Shown: positions 25,768 to 34,395, counted from the stretch's first letter. The stretch: DNA of 49,047 nucleotides from Sulfonitrofixus sp039714575 (GCA_039714575.1 JBDLJE010000007.1:1-49047); one strand, 5' to 3'. The notes: a model not told the origin generated them from the sequence alone. A program made the numbers and translations.

Positions 25768-26820
25768 TTACTGCTGAATATAAAGTGCCAACTCATCACT
25801 GAGAAGATAATCATTATTATAAAAATGACTATTTTTATAGGTGAGTTTATGTTCAGTGACAAGAAGCCGGGCCTTTTTCAACTCATGTTCGGAAAGGATG
25901 TTTTCAGGAATACCGACGGTGGAGCGCAGCCCCAAAAAGATCTTTTCGGTCTTGATCGACGCTTCGCTTAGGCTTTCACTTTGAATGTCAAGCGGGTTCT
26001 CAATATAGGCCTGGACATCTTGAGTCGGGTAGAAACGGGTCTCTTTTAAAAAACCGACAGCGCCTGAACCGAGTCCTATGTAATCTCTGTATTCCCAGTA
26101 ACCCAGGTTGTGTTTTGAGCGGTAGCTTCCGAAGTTGGATATTTCATAAGTGGGTAAATGGGCTTTGATACTCTCCAAAAACCACTCGGTCAAGGCCAGC
26201 TTCTCGTTTGCAACATCAGGTGTAGAGGCAAAGGGCGTTCCCTCTTCAATGGTCAGGGCATAGGCACTGAGATGATCGATGGGCAGTTTAAATGCCTCTT
26301 GAAGGTCATGAGAGAGTAGCTCTTTAGTGTCGCCTTCAACACCGTAGATCAGGTCGAGCGAGAGATGTTTGAACCCAGCTTTTTCTGCGCGGCGGAGTGC
26401 TGACACGGCATCATCTGCTCTATGTGCACGTCCCAGTTTTTTGAGCTTTTCATCATTAAAGCTCTGCACACCAAAGCTGATACGGTTAACACCCAGGGCG
26501 TGCATTCCCTCCAGCCACTCTGATGTAGCACTGTTGGGGTTGGCCTCAGAAGTTATTTCGGCACCATCTTTAATATAAGGTCGTATCAGCTCAAAAATCG
26601 GACGATAAAGTTCCGGCTTCACAGTGGAGGGCGTTCCTCCGCCTATAAAGATCGTCTCTATGCTTTTTTTTTCAGCCTTAAAACGTTTTAACTCAAATTC
26701 AAGTTGTACGGAAAGTGCCTGCATATAAGTCTCACGAAGATGAAAAAGATCGACATAGGAGTTAAAGCTGCAGTAGTGGCATTTAGAGTCGCAAAAAGGG
26801 ATGTGTATGTATAAAAGCAT
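25768..26820 (-). CDS. hemW: heme chaperone HemW (HemN-like radical SAM protein)
   Basis: The 350-aa protein carries the radical SAM cluster motif C10-x3-C14-x2-C17 followed by Phe19 (CDSKCHYCSF). True HemN coproporphyrinogen oxidases have a fourth Cys there, so this is the HemW type that carries heme to target proteins. Other family parts are FIGGGTPS, EANP, GVQSFND, DLIYG and LSAYALTIEEGTPF. A short name-alike HemN annotation would be misleading. It is upstream of tatB, 96 bp apart. Confidence 0.92.
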   Translation of the reverse strand: MLLYIHIPFCDSKCHYCSFNSYVDLFHLRETYMQALSVQLEFELKRFKAEKKSIETIFIGGGTPSTVKPELYRPIFELIRPYIKDGAEITSEANPNSATSEWLEGMHALGVNRISFGVQSFNDEKLKKLGRAHRADDAVSALRRAEKAGFKHLSLDLIYGVEGDTKELLSHDLQEAFKLPIDHLSAYALTIEEGTPFASTPDVANEKLALTEWFLESIKAHLPTYEISNFGSYRSKHNLGYWEYRDYIGLGSGAVGFLKETRFYPTQDVQAYIENPLDIQSESLSEASIKTEKIFLGLRSTVGIPENILSEHELKKARLLVTEHKLTYKNSHFYNNDYLLSDELALYIQQ

Positions 26821-26959
26821 GCGCGTAGTTTAATTGGTTTAGGGTTAGTTTTGGATTAGTCTTGGGGTTACCGAAGCGTATTAAAGTTTAAAAGCGCAAA
26901 CCTCGCTGTTTTGACGCTCTTGTCTGAACAATATTTATCCCATTTTAAATCTTTCGTAC

Positions 26960-26965
26960 TATAAT
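26960..26965 (+). promoter_or_regulatory. -10 box upstream of rppH
   Basis: TATAAT 48 bp before the rppH ATG, within the 193-bp divergent region between hemW and rppH. No clear -35 is seen. It probably drives the rppH-lysC-hobA-holB-folP operon. Confidence 0.5.
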
Positions 26966-27013
26966 ACGCTTAATAATAAAGGCCGTGAAAGTGCCAATAA
27001 AAAGATATAAATT

Positions 27014-27484
27014 ATGAGTAATACAAAGAACTATCGTCCGAATGTTGCTGCTGTTATTGTCTCATCTAATTATCCTAATGAGAAAAAAGTCTTTGTGGCT
27101 GAGCGCAGTGATATTTCGGGTATGTGGCAGTTCCCGCAAGGGGGAATCGATGCCGGAGAGACGCCTTCAGAAGCGCTTTTCAGAGAGCTGGAAGAGGAGA
27201 TCGGTACAGCTGAGATCGAAGTGATCGGAGAGCATCTAGAGTGGATCTCTTACGATTTTCCAAAGCATGTAGCTAAAAAGATGCATCCTTTTCATGGTCA
27301 GACACAGCGTTATTTTTTAGTACGTATCAAAGATGAGACACTGATAAACCTTGAAACTGAGCATCCTGAGTTTAAAGACCATAAATTTATCGAAGTCAAC
27401 GCTGTACTGGATATGGTGGCAAAATTCAAAAAACCTGTGTACGAACAGGTCATAGAGCATTTCAAAAAAGAAGGATTACTGTAA
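27014..27484 (+). CDS. rppH: RNA pyrophosphohydrolase (Nudix)
   Basis: A 156-aa Nudix hydrolase of the RppH/NudH type that removes pyrophosphate from 5' ends of mRNA or cleaves diadenosine polyphosphates. The Nudix box GX5EX7REXXEEXG spans residues 43-64 with R57, E58, E61 and E62. The N-terminal YRPNVAAVIV and the later GQTQRYFLVR fit RppH. The same gene lies first in the Helicobacter lysC-hobA block. Its stop shares one base with the lysC ATG. Confidence 0.93.
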   Translation: MSNTKNYRPNVAAVIVSSNYPNEKKVFVAERSDISGMWQFPQGGIDAGETPSEALFRELEEEIGTAEIEVIGEHLEWISYDFPKHVAKKMHPFHGQTQRYFLVRIKDETLINLETEHPEFKDHKFIEVNAVLDMVAKFKKPVYEQVIEHFKKEGLL

Positions 27485-28695
27485 TGGTAATAGTACAAAA
27501 ATTCGGTGGTACCAGTGTTGGCGATCTTGATCGCATTCAAAATGTAGCAAATCGTGTTTCCAAAACAGTCAAAGAGGGGCATCAAGTCGTTGTTGTCGTC
27601 TCTGCAATGAGCGGTGAGACGAACAAACTGGTTGGATATACAGAGTTTTTCGGTGAAAACCCTGAACGCTCTGAAGTTGACATGGTGCTGAGCTCAGGTG
27701 AGCGTGTTACGGCAGCACTGCTCTCTATTGCATTGAACCAGATGGGGCATAGTGCCACATCGATGAGTGGACGACGTGCAGGTATTGTCACTGATACAGT
27801 ACACACAAAAGCACGTATCGAACGAATTGATCCGGCTCCGATGAAATCGGCTTTAGCAGAAGGCAATATTCTTGTTATTGCCGGTTTTCAGGGTGTTAAT
27901 GAAGAGGGCCGTGTAACAACACTCGGCCGTGGCGGTTCTGACCTCTCTGCTGTTGCAGTGGCCGGTGCCATTGATGCCGATCTTTGTGAGATATATACAG
28001 ATGTAGAGGGTATCTACACGACAGACCCGCGCATTGAACCGACAGCTAAAAAACTTGACAAGATCTCATACGATGAGATGCTGGAGTTGGCTTCATTGGG
28101 CGCAAAAGTGCTTCAAAACCGTTCTGTCGAGCTGGCAAAAAAACTTAATGTCAGTCTCGTTACCCGTTCAAGCTTCTCTGATGCAGAGGGCACTCTTATT
28201 ACAAAGGAAGAAAATATCATGGAAAAACCACTAGTAAGCGGTATCGCACTCGACCGTAACCAAGCTCGTATCGCCCTTGGCGGTGTTGTTAACCGTCCCG
28301 GAATCGCTTCTGATATCTTCAGTGCATTGGCAGACAACAGTGTTAACATCGATATGATCATCCAGACCTCCGGACATGACGGCTCGACCAACATGGACTT
28401 TACCGTGCCGCAGAACGAGCTCAATGATGCAAAAGCTATTGTTGAACAGTTTATTCAAAAAGAGGAGATCACTGATGCGACTTATGATGAAAGTATCTGT
28501 AAGGTCTCTATCGTCGGTGTCGGCATGAAGTCACACACCGGTGTTGCGGCTAAGGCCTTCTCGACAATGGCGACAGAGAACATCAACATTCAGATGATCT
28601 CAACCTCTGAGATCAAAGTCTCGATGGTGATCGATGAGAAGTATGCGGAACTTGCCGTTCGTTCACTTCATAACGCTTACGAGTTAGATAAGTAG
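27484..28695 (+). CDS. lysC: aspartate kinase
   Basis: The 403-aa monofunctional aspartokinase makes aspartyl phosphate, the first step towards lysine, threonine, methionine and diaminopimelate. It begins with KFGGTSVG (from residue 6), continues with SGERVTAALL and the GRGGSDLSA and YTDVEGIYTTDPR segments, and ends with two ACT domains (from about 262) that bind feedback inhibitors. Length and layout match the alpha-type enzyme. Coupled to rppH. Confidence 0.97.
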   Translation: MVIVQKFGGTSVGDLDRIQNVANRVSKTVKEGHQVVVVVSAMSGETNKLVGYTEFFGENPERSEVDMVLSSGERVTAALLSIALNQMGHSATSMSGRRAGIVTDTVHTKARIERIDPAPMKSALAEGNILVIAGFQGVNEEGRVTTLGRGGSDLSAVAVAGAIDADLCEIYTDVEGIYTTDPRIEPTAKKLDKISYDEMLELASLGAKVLQNRSVELAKKLNVSLVTRSSFSDAEGTLITKEENIMEKPLVSGIALDRNQARIALGGVVNRPGIASDIFSALADNSVNIDMIIQTSGHDGSTNMDFTVPQNELNDAKAIVEQFIQKEEITDATYDESICKVSIVGVGMKSHTGVAAKAFSTMATENINIQMISTSEIKVSMVIDEKYAELAVRSLHNAYELDK

Positions 28696-28702
28696 GTCAA
28701 AC

Positions 28703-29248
28703 GTGCAGGCATTCATCAAATGGACACTCGACAGCATTCGTGACGAGGGCGCAATGCTCTCATGGCTTGAAGAGTCCCGTTTTGAGTGGACCGCTACCAT
28801 GGCACAGGCACTAAAACAGATCATTGCCGGTAAAAGTATTGTAATTGTAACCGATGCAGACCGTCAGTGGTTTGGACATTACATCGTTAACACGATCAAT
28901 AGAACGGCAACGGAGAGACCGATGATCTCGGTTGCGCGCATAGAGAGCCTCTATCCCAACTACAACGGTATTACGACCGACACTCTTGATATGCTTGAAG
29001 ATATGTTGAGCCTCTCTTACAAAGATGACTATCTCTTTTGGTACATCGGCCGGGGTAATGACAAAGCGGCAGACCTGCCAAAAAACCAGGATAGAAGCTT
29101 TTTATGGCTGATGGATGAAGAGTATCAAAATGCGTATACGATGCGATCGTACGACCCGCTTTTAGACATTAAACTGCTTCAGCTCTACCGTCTATTTGAC
29201 AAGTCGCTGAATGCAGTGCTCTTTGGAGAGGTCAATGTCGAGGAGTAA
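28703..29248 (+). CDS. hobA: DnaA initiator-associating protein HobA
   Basis: The 181-aa protein resembles Helicobacter HobA (HP1230 type), which forms tetramers and binds DnaA domain I to promote assembly at the origin. It is restricted to the Campylobacterota, so it is a taxonomic marker. It starts with GTG, with AGTAGG 6-10 bp upstream, and ends inside the start of holB. Supporting sequence: FIKWTLDSIRDEGAMLSWLE at the N-terminus and the conserved neighbours on both sides. Identification is from family memory plus gene order. Confidence 0.88.
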   Translation: MQAFIKWTLDSIRDEGAMLSWLEESRFEWTATMAQALKQIIAGKSIVIVTDADRQWFGHYIVNTINRTATERPMISVARIESLYPNYNGITTDTLDMLEDMLSLSYKDDYLFWYIGRGNDKAADLPKNQDRSFLWLMDEEYQNAYTMRSYDPLLDIKLLQLYRLFDKSLNAVLFGEVNVEE

Positions 29249-29864
29249 CGGGCTTGGCAGTCACATCATCATCTGCGACAATATCGAAGAGAGAAGTACA
29301 CTGCTCCAGCAGGAGCTTGCCCCGCATCGTGTTGTCAGTTTTGTACGGGATGATTTTAAGATCGATGACTCCAAGGCAGTGATGGCAGAGGCTTACATTG
29401 CCGAAGAGAATGTCAAATATCTTGTTCTGGCCGCTAAGACATTTAATTCCATCTCTCAAAACGCACTGCTAAAGCTCCTGGAAGAGCCCCCTCGCAATAT
29501 TGAACTTATTGTTATTACAGAGAGCAAGTCGACACTGCTTCCAACCGTACGTTCACGACTGAAGATCATCAAAGAGAAGAGCCCGACAGCACACAGAGAG
29601 CTTGACCTAAAGCTGAGTAATCTCAACCTCTCTACCCTTTTTGATTTTGTAAAAGCCCATGACAGACTCTCAAAATATGAGGCTAAAGCCTTGATCGAAT
29701 CTATTTACCACAGAGCAACCGTTGTTGACGGACTTGCCTTGAGTGAAAGACAGATCAGTACTTTTGAACGCAGTTACCGTCTTATTGAGCTAAACGGCCG
29801 TCTGCAGACCATTTTGGCCACACTGTTGATGACATTCCTTCAAAAGGCTAAACGTGGTAATTAA
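29235..29864 (+). CDS. holB: DNA polymerase III subunit delta' (small form)
   Basis: A 209-aa protein with the clamp-loader delta' core but no Walker A site: VLAAKTFNSISQNALLKLLEEPP, the conserved SQNALLKxLEEPP stretch, and ESKSTLLPTVRSRLK with the SRC-like turn reduced to SRL. It is far shorter than the E. coli subunit (334 aa), as in Helicobacter. I used the ATG at 29235 because GGAGAGG lies 4 bp upstream; this start overlaps hobA by 14 bp. Confidence 0.88.
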   Translation: MSRSNGLGSHIIICDNIEERSTLLQQELAPHRVVSFVRDDFKIDDSKAVMAEAYIAEENVKYLVLAAKTFNSISQNALLKLLEEPPRNIELIVITESKSTLLPTVRSRLKIIKEKSPTAHRELDLKLSNLNLSTLFDFVKAHDRLSKYEAKALIESIYHRATVVDGLALSERQISTFERSYRLIELNGRLQTILATLLMTFLQKAKRGN

Positions 29865-30996
29865 GCAGTTGTCCCTTGACATCAATGTCAGGCAGTACCT
29901 CAAAGAGATAGGCGTTGATGCCGGCGGCTTAAATATTATGGGGGCCAAAGCTAAACTCTATATCGTGAGTATCAAGGCCCTTAAATCAGCGGGTGCCAAT
30001 GTCTTAAAGCAGGATGCACTCTCTATAGGTGCAGAGCTGGCGGTTCCAAAAGGGACGGTCATGGCGACAAAAGAGCATGTCGATTGTATCTTGATAGGGT
30101 CAAAAAAACATTTGAAACTGCTGAGCCACAAAGAGCTGACACAGCCCTTTGGTCTTAAAGAGGTCGCTCATCAGCTGCAGATAATCCTTAAAACGGAGAA
30201 ACCCCGTCACTGTAAAGTGATGGGTGTCATCAATGCCAATGATGACAGCTTCTTTAAAGGAAGCCGCTTTAAAGAGAGTGACGCCTTTAAACAGATAGAA
30301 GCGATGATCGCTGACGGTGCTGAGATCATTGACCTCGGTGGCGTCTCTTCGCGTCCGGGCGCACAAGAGGTAAGTGCAGAAGAGGAGCTTGCACGTGTTC
30401 AGCCTGTTATTGACCTGTTAGATGGGTCACCGCTGCTTGATAGAGCAAGGTTCAGTATAGACACCTATCAACCGATGGTGGCGCGTTATGCACTTGAGAG
30501 AGGCTTTCACATCGTTAATGACATAAGAGGACTTGAGAGTGATGAGCTCTGTGAAGTGGCCGCAGAGTTTGACGCGAGCGTGATCATTATGCATATGCAG
30601 GGTCGACCGGAGACGATGCAGTTAAACCCTGAGTATGATGATATCTTGGATGAGATCTATACATTTTTTCAAGAGCGTATTGCCAAAGCACACAAGTACG
30701 GCATCAAAGATATTATTTTGGATGTGGGGATCGGTTTTGGAAAGAGTCTCGAAGACAATTTGACGCTGATCACGCATCTGGAACATTTTTTACGTCTTAG
30801 AAAGCTGGTCCTTGTCGGCGCCAGCCGTAAATCATTGATCGACAAGATTGATCCGTCAGATGTTTCAGAACGTTTAGGCGGTACTCTTGCTCTTCATCTT
30901 GCGGCTGCAAAGAACGGGGCGGGGATACTGCGCGTTCATGACGTTAAAGAGCATGTACAGGCACTAAAAGTGCAGAAAGCCCTGCAGAATATTTAA
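29854..30996 (+). CDS. folP: dihydropteroate synthase
   Basis: The 380-aa protein joins a roughly 110-residue N-terminal extension to a DHPS TIM barrel that condenses p-aminobenzoate with the pterin pyrophosphate. Barrel motifs: GVINANDDSFF near 124 (most family members read NVTPDSF), GAEIIDLGGVSSRPGA, SIDTYQP, NDIRGL, MHMQG and GIGFGKS. The long form is usual in this phylum. GTG start with AAAAGG upstream, overlapping holB by 11 bp. The unusual first loop is noted as a finding. Confidence 0.93.
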   Translation: MVIKQLSLDINVRQYLKEIGVDAGGLNIMGAKAKLYIVSIKALKSAGANVLKQDALSIGAELAVPKGTVMATKEHVDCILIGSKKHLKLLSHKELTQPFGLKEVAHQLQIILKTEKPRHCKVMGVINANDDSFFKGSRFKESDAFKQIEAMIADGAEIIDLGGVSSRPGAQEVSAEEELARVQPVIDLLDGSPLLDRARFSIDTYQPMVARYALERGFHIVNDIRGLESDELCEVAAEFDASVIIMHMQGRPETMQLNPEYDDILDEIYTFFQERIAKAHKYGIKDIILDVGIGFGKSLEDNLTLITHLEHFLRLRKLVLVGASRKSLIDKIDPSDVSERLGGTLALHLAAAKNGAGILRVHDVKEHVQALKVQKALQNI

Positions 30997-31024
30997 AAAC
31001 TCTTATTTAGATGTAAGGAGGAGA

Positions 31025-31046
31025 GCCTATTTCATATAGGCTTTTA
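31025..31046 (+). terminator. intrinsic terminator after folP, inside the ppiA 3' end
   Basis: GCCTAT (31025-31030), loop TTCAT, ATAGGC (31036-31041), then TTTTAT. It sits between the convergent folP and ppiA genes and overlaps the last codons of ppiA. Confidence 0.6.
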
Positions 31047-31602
31047 TGATCTTCTGTTTCTCAAGCGGACGGTCACCGCCGCTGCGACCGGATGTCGCTA
31101 TATTGTTTAGCTTGTTGATAACATCTTTTCCTTTGACGACATAACCAAAGATACTGTGGCGGCCGTTTAACCAAGGTGTCGGTGCTGTAGTGATAAAAAA
31201 CTGGCTTCCATTCGTCCCTGGACCGGCATTGGCCATAGCCAGGATACCGGACGTGTTAAATGTGACATTTTTTGCAAATTCATCTTTGAAGGGTTTGTTC
31301 CAAATCGATTGCCCGCCGCGGCCTGTTCCGGTAGGATCACCCCCTTGGATCATAAAGTTCTTGATAATACGGTGGAAGATGAGACCGTTGTAATAACCGC
31401 TCTTTATATGGGTCGTAAAGTTCTCAACTGCCAAGGGCGCATAGTCGGGACGAAGTTCGATCTCAACAGTGCCTTGGGTCGTCTCAAGCACGGCAACAGG
31501 ATGCTCTGTTTTTACTTTATTGGACGTTTTAGAAAGTGTATCATGCAGGTCTGCAAAAGCGAGTGTACTGAGTGTGAAGAGAAGTGTTAAGAGTAACTTC
31601 AT
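31027..31602 (-). CDS. periplasmic cyclophilin-type peptidyl-prolyl isomerase
   Basis: The 191-aa protein has a signal peptide (cleavage near AFA, residue 17) and a cyclophilin domain: FHRIIKNFMIQGGDPTGTGRGG split around the catalytic Arg/Phe/Gln, then GTNGSQFFIT and the WLNGRHSIFGYV end with the conserved Trp and His. It would speed up proline isomerisation in exported proteins. A TATAAT (31627-31622, minus strand) lies 20 bp upstream. Single gene. Confidence 0.95.
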   Translation of the reverse strand: MKLLLTLLFTLSTLAFADLHDTLSKTSNKVKTEHPVAVLETTQGTVEIELRPDYAPLAVENFTTHIKSGYYNGLIFHRIIKNFMIQGGDPTGTGRGGQSIWNKPFKDEFAKNVTFNTSGILAMANAGPGTNGSQFFITTAPTPWLNGRHSIFGYVVKGKDVINKLNNIATSGRSGGDRPLEKQKIIKAYMK

Positions 31603-31732
31603 GGCGGTCTCCGGAAGGTAAATTATAATTAAAACTTAAAAACAAGTTGTTGTTCATCGGTTTAAAATATTATAGCAAAGCTATGCTACAATTGCCGCAT
31701 AAAATTTAAACTTACGAGATTAAAAGGAATCA

Positions 31733-32281
31733 ATGATGAAAAAATTAACGACAGCACTTTTAGCAACAGCCGTTTTAAGCAGCGGCGTGATGGCGACGGA
31801 AGTCGGCTTTTATGCAGGCGGCGGTGCAGCATTTGAAGCAGTGCCGGATAATGCAGGTAACTATAAGAGGGGAATGGCTGCGGTAATTCGCGGCGGTATG
31901 ACATTTGACGCTCTTTTAGAGAACTTTGCAGCTGAGGTAGAGTTGACGAAATCAGTGATTGACCCTGAGGTGAACCAGTTCAATGGTGTTTTTACATCAC
32001 AACAAAATTTCGATGTAACAACATTGGCAACCTATGCTGTTTATAGAATTCCTGTAGGTGGAAAATTTTATGTCAAACCGCGTTTTGGGATTATCTTTCC
32101 AAACCTGGGCGGTGCTGAATATTGGAATGGCGATAGTATTGTCAACTCGCGTGATGTCACCTTCTCTTCAGGTATAGGCGGCGGGTTCAGTGTGTTGGAA
32201 TCCTTGGATATCTATATTGACTATACGGTGATCGGTGAAAACATCACGAATTATGGTGCCGGCGTAGAGTACCACTTCTAA
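31733..32281 (+). CDS. outer-membrane beta-barrel protein, unknown function
   Basis: A 182-aa protein with a signal peptide (MMKKLTTALLATAV..., cleavage near VMA, residue 21), Gly/aromatic-rich alternating strands and a C-terminal Phe after YHF, which is the signal for outer-membrane barrel assembly. It resembles small OmpW/OmpA-type barrels, but I cannot name the family. AAGG is spaced for either of two adjacent ATGs (31733 or 31736). A TACAAT at 31687-31692 is a likely -10. A repeat copy begins at its stop codon. Confidence 0.75.
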   Translation: MMKKLTTALLATAVLSSGVMATEVGFYAGGGAAFEAVPDNAGNYKRGMAAVIRGGMTFDALLENFAAEVELTKSVIDPEVNQFNGVFTSQQNFDVTTLATYAVYRIPVGGKFYVKPRFGIIFPNLGGAEYWNGDSIVNSRDVTFSSGIGGGFSVLESLDIYIDYTVIGENITNYGAGVEYHF

Positions 32282-32387
32282 AAAGTTCCATCTTCGGCGC
32301 AGGTTGCACTGGAGTTCACCACTCGACGTACCGGTGTACGCCTTCGGGATCACTCCAGCACAACCTGCACCAAATATGAAACTTTTT
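32280..32387 (+). repeat. 107-bp palindromic 3'-end repeat, copy 2
   Basis: Begins AAAAAGTTCCATCTTCGG at the stop codon of the barrel gene and ends GAAACTTTTT. The long stem GCAGGTTG-CA-CTGGAGT pairs with ACTCCAG-CA-CAACCTGC, keeping the CA/CA internal loop. The tip is CGTAC-CGGT-GTACG. This copy has the best-paired middle stem. Confidence 0.85.
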
Positions 32388-32392
32388 ACGAT

Positions 32393-32476
32393 GTGGCATT
32401 TAGTGCCACTCTGCATAGAGCTTTAGCTCTTTATCCTATAGAAGAACTTTATAAGATGAAGCTTCGCCATCTTTTG
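32393..32476 (+). terminator. series of three hairpins after repeat copy 2
   Basis: Three further stems follow the repeat: GTGGCA/TGCCAC (32393-32409), AGAGCT/AGCTCT (32417-32430), and the conserved AAGATGAAGCTTCGCCATCTT hairpin followed by TTG (about 32453-32476). The last is the same motif that follows the other repeat copies. Confidence 0.5.
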
Positions 32477-32695
32477 CTCTTCATCTCCACCTATTATATT
32501 GCTAGAGTGTTCTTTTTACGCGCGGCTCAAGAGATAAAAATTAAAGTAGGTGAAATTGAGAATGAGTCACTTCACAAGCTCTATATGATCATGACGGCAA
32601 AAGGGTATAAGTACCCGGACTATATCTCATCACAAAAAAGATATGCCTTAGAGAGACTTCCTGAGGTTCTTGCAAGAGTAGAGATGCTTAAATAA
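32456..32695 (+). CDS. small hypothetical protein, possibly a gene remnant
   Basis: An open frame of about 79 residues from an ATG that lies within the hairpin behind repeat copy 2. The start MKLRHLLLFISTYY is hydrophobic, then a charged part (EIKIKVGEIENES... KRYALERLPEVLARVEML) looks protein-like. I recognise no family. No ribosome binding site is seen. It could be a short membrane-anchored protein or the 3' part of a gene cut by the repeat. Confidence 0.35.
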   Translation: MKLRHLLLFISTYYIARVFFLRAAQEIKIKVGEIENESLHKLYMIMTAKGYKYPDYISSQKRYALERLPEVLARVEMLK

Positions 32696-32749
32696 TTGAT
32701 GGATTGTAATACAGTATAAAGATATAAAGAGAGGTTTGAAATGTTTAAA

Positions 32750-32776
32750 AGAGGGTGTCACGCATAAGTGCGTGAC
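32750..32776 (-). terminator. intrinsic terminator of hup
   Basis: On the minus strand GTCACGCA-CTTA-TGCGTGAC (perfect 8-bp stem, 32776-32757) is followed by ACCCTCTTTT. It starts just 8 bp past the hup stop. Confidence 0.7.
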
Positions 32777-32784
32777 GAGGGTGA

Positions 32785-33069
32785 CTATTTTCCAGCAGCA
32801 ACGCGGTCTTTAAGACTTTTACCAGCTTTGAACTTAGGAACCATCTTATCTTGAGTAGTATAAGTTCTATCAGTACCGGGTACTTTACCGCTTTTACCTT
32901 TTTGAAGCGTTGCAGCAAAGCTACCGAAACCTACTAGAGAGATATCTTCTTTACCTACTAGTGCTTCTGTTACAGCTTCTGTAAATGCTTTGATTGCAGT
33001 TTCTGCTTCAACTTTAGTTTTGTACTCACCGTTTTTTTGAACGAGTTCAACGAATTGTGCTTTATTCAT
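32785..33069 (-). CDS. hup: HU-type nucleoid DNA-binding protein
   Basis: The 94-aa protein is a standard HU: MNKAQFVELV, the SLVGFGSFAA turn, and the DNA-binding arm region with the Pro of GKVPGTD and the C-terminal KFKAGKSLKDRV. It bends and packs DNA as a dimer. It is a single gene with its own terminator and a structured leader upstream. The arm GKVPGTDRTYTTQDKMVPKF is slightly altered from the common GRNPQTG form, as in Helicobacter HU. Confidence 0.95.
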   Translation of the reverse strand: MNKAQFVELVQKNGEYKTKVEAETAIKAFTEAVTEALVGKEDISLVGFGSFAATLQKGKSGKVPGTDRTYTTQDKMVPKFKAGKSLKDRVAAGK

Positions 33070-33203
33070 ACGAAATGCCCTTTGTTTTCAAGATGTTTGA
33101 CATCAAATCTTCCCTGTCTCAGGGGGTTCAATGATTCAACTAGGATTACTTTATACTCTATCAGCTTAAAGTTTTCTTCTTTTTATATGATTTGGGTTAA
33201 AAT

Positions 33204-33252
33204 CGTGAAAAAGGGCTATTTTTTTTCACAAACCCCGATGTAACGGGCTTTT
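33204..33252. terminator. paired hairpins in the 33.07-33.32 kb intergenic region
   Basis: Two stems lie here: GTGAAAAA/TTTTTCAC (33204-33228) and CCCG-ATGTAA-CGGG followed by CTTTTTT (about 33234-33252). They could end transcription from the gene at 33321-33965, which reads towards them, or attenuate read-through. Nothing else gene-like is seen between hup and that gene. Confidence 0.4.
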
Positions 33253-33320
33253 TTAGGGGGTGGTTTATTTTAAGAAAGTGGGAAAAATCATGAAAGTCAT
33301 AAGAAGCTCTTATTTTTGAT

Positions 33321-33965
33321 TTAATGTATTTTTAGCAGGTCACTGTAGTCAAATTTAGCGAGATCAAGATAAAACCCACCGTCTTGCTGTAAAATCCTAA
33401 TATCACTTCCGTAGGCACCGGCAAAGCGCCGTTTGATGATGCGCTTCTCATGTGCTTCCAAACCAATGTTCTTTAGGTATTTTCGGAGAGAGACCTTATG
33501 TGATTCCGCCTGTTCAGAGCTTTCTGCCGGTATCTCATTATCTTCTTCGAGGTCGGCATCAACACTGCTGATCTCCTCAGCAGACTCGATCACCCGGGGT
33601 TGAGAGAGTTGAAGTTTCGTGTTTATCAGTTCCAGCACTGCTTTGAGCTGTTCATCTTTGCTCTGATAGAGATGTTCAATACGACTGCGTTCGTCTCGAA
33701 GCATCTGCTCTTTGTCATCGATGAGTCTGTCGATCTTGGTCTCGAGCTCTTCGACTCTATCTTTAAGATGCTGGTTCTCTTTTTGATAGAGGGCGATGAT
33801 GGTACCGACAGATGTCTTTTGTTTCGGTTCCGGAGTGCTTGATAACAAGATGTAGACGACGCCGTTATCAATACTGTAGTCTAACTCCCGGTTACGAAGT
33901 TTGGTATGGACCGTTGCAACAGGCAGTTCAAAATGATTTGCATATTCGTCTATACTAAGACGCAT
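33321..33965 (-). CDS. coiled-coil protein with HTH-like N-terminus, unknown function
   Basis: A 214-aa soluble protein. Residues 1-35 (LSIDEYANHFELPVATVHTKL) resemble a small helix-turn-helix of the kind that reads a DNA site or a partner; residues about 55-120 form a long coiled coil (QKENQHLKDRVEELETKIDRLI...), followed by an acidic linker and a basic C-terminal patch (EKRIIKRRFAGAYGSDIRI). I cannot name the family. A DNA-binding or scaffold role is only inferred. Confidence 0.65.
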   Translation of the reverse strand: MRLSIDEYANHFELPVATVHTKLRNRELDYSIDNGVVYILLSSTPEPKQKTSVGTIIALYQKENQHLKDRVEELETKIDRLIDDKEQMLRDERSRIEHLYQSKDEQLKAVLELINTKLQLSQPRVIESAEEISSVDADLEEDNEIPAESSEQAESHKVSLRKYLKNIGLEAHEKRIIKRRFAGAYGSDIRILQQDGGFYLDLAKFDYSDLLKIH

Positions 33966-34032
33966 AGGCTTCCTTTAATTAACACAAAATTTGATCGTAA
34001 ATATACGTTCATCGATTTTAACATATTTTAAA

Positions 34033-34395
34033 TTATGGTTGTCTCTGTGATGCACTTTGATCTTTAAGGTGCTGATGAATGTGCTCAATGTTCTCATGGT
34101 GAGGGTTCTCTACATAATGGCTGTTCAGAAGCTGTTTTAAGCGGTTGTGGTTAAACCGCCAGAAATGTTCATGGTCGAACTTGGGATGCTCTTTCATCTG
34201 TTTTAAGATCCCCTCTTCATTGAGTGCCCCATCTCCGATGACATCGTACATCATGTTTTTTAGCTCTTGGGTAGAGACATGGTTTGTATCATCGTCTTCG
34301 AGAGGTTTGTTTGGCATAAAAGCATACAATTTCCATCCGCTAAAACCCAGGGCTGTAACAAATGCAGCCATCATCGCTATTTCAACTGTTGTCAT
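34033..34395 (-). CDS. small membrane-anchored protein, unknown function
   Basis: A 120-aa protein with one N-terminal membrane segment (about 5-27, EIAMMAAFVTALGFSGWKLYAF) and a His-rich cytoplasmic or periplasmic part (KFDHEHFWRFNHNRL, NPHHENIEHIHQHL). The His clusters could bind metal, but no known site is recognised. It overlaps the methyltransferase upstream by 14 bp, so they are co-expressed. Confidence 0.65.
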   Translation of the reverse strand: MTTVEIAMMAAFVTALGFSGWKLYAFMPNKPLEDDDTNHVSTQELKNMMYDVIGDGALNEEGILKQMKEHPKFDHEHFWRFNHNRLKQLLNSHYVENPHHENIEHIHQHLKDQSASQRQP

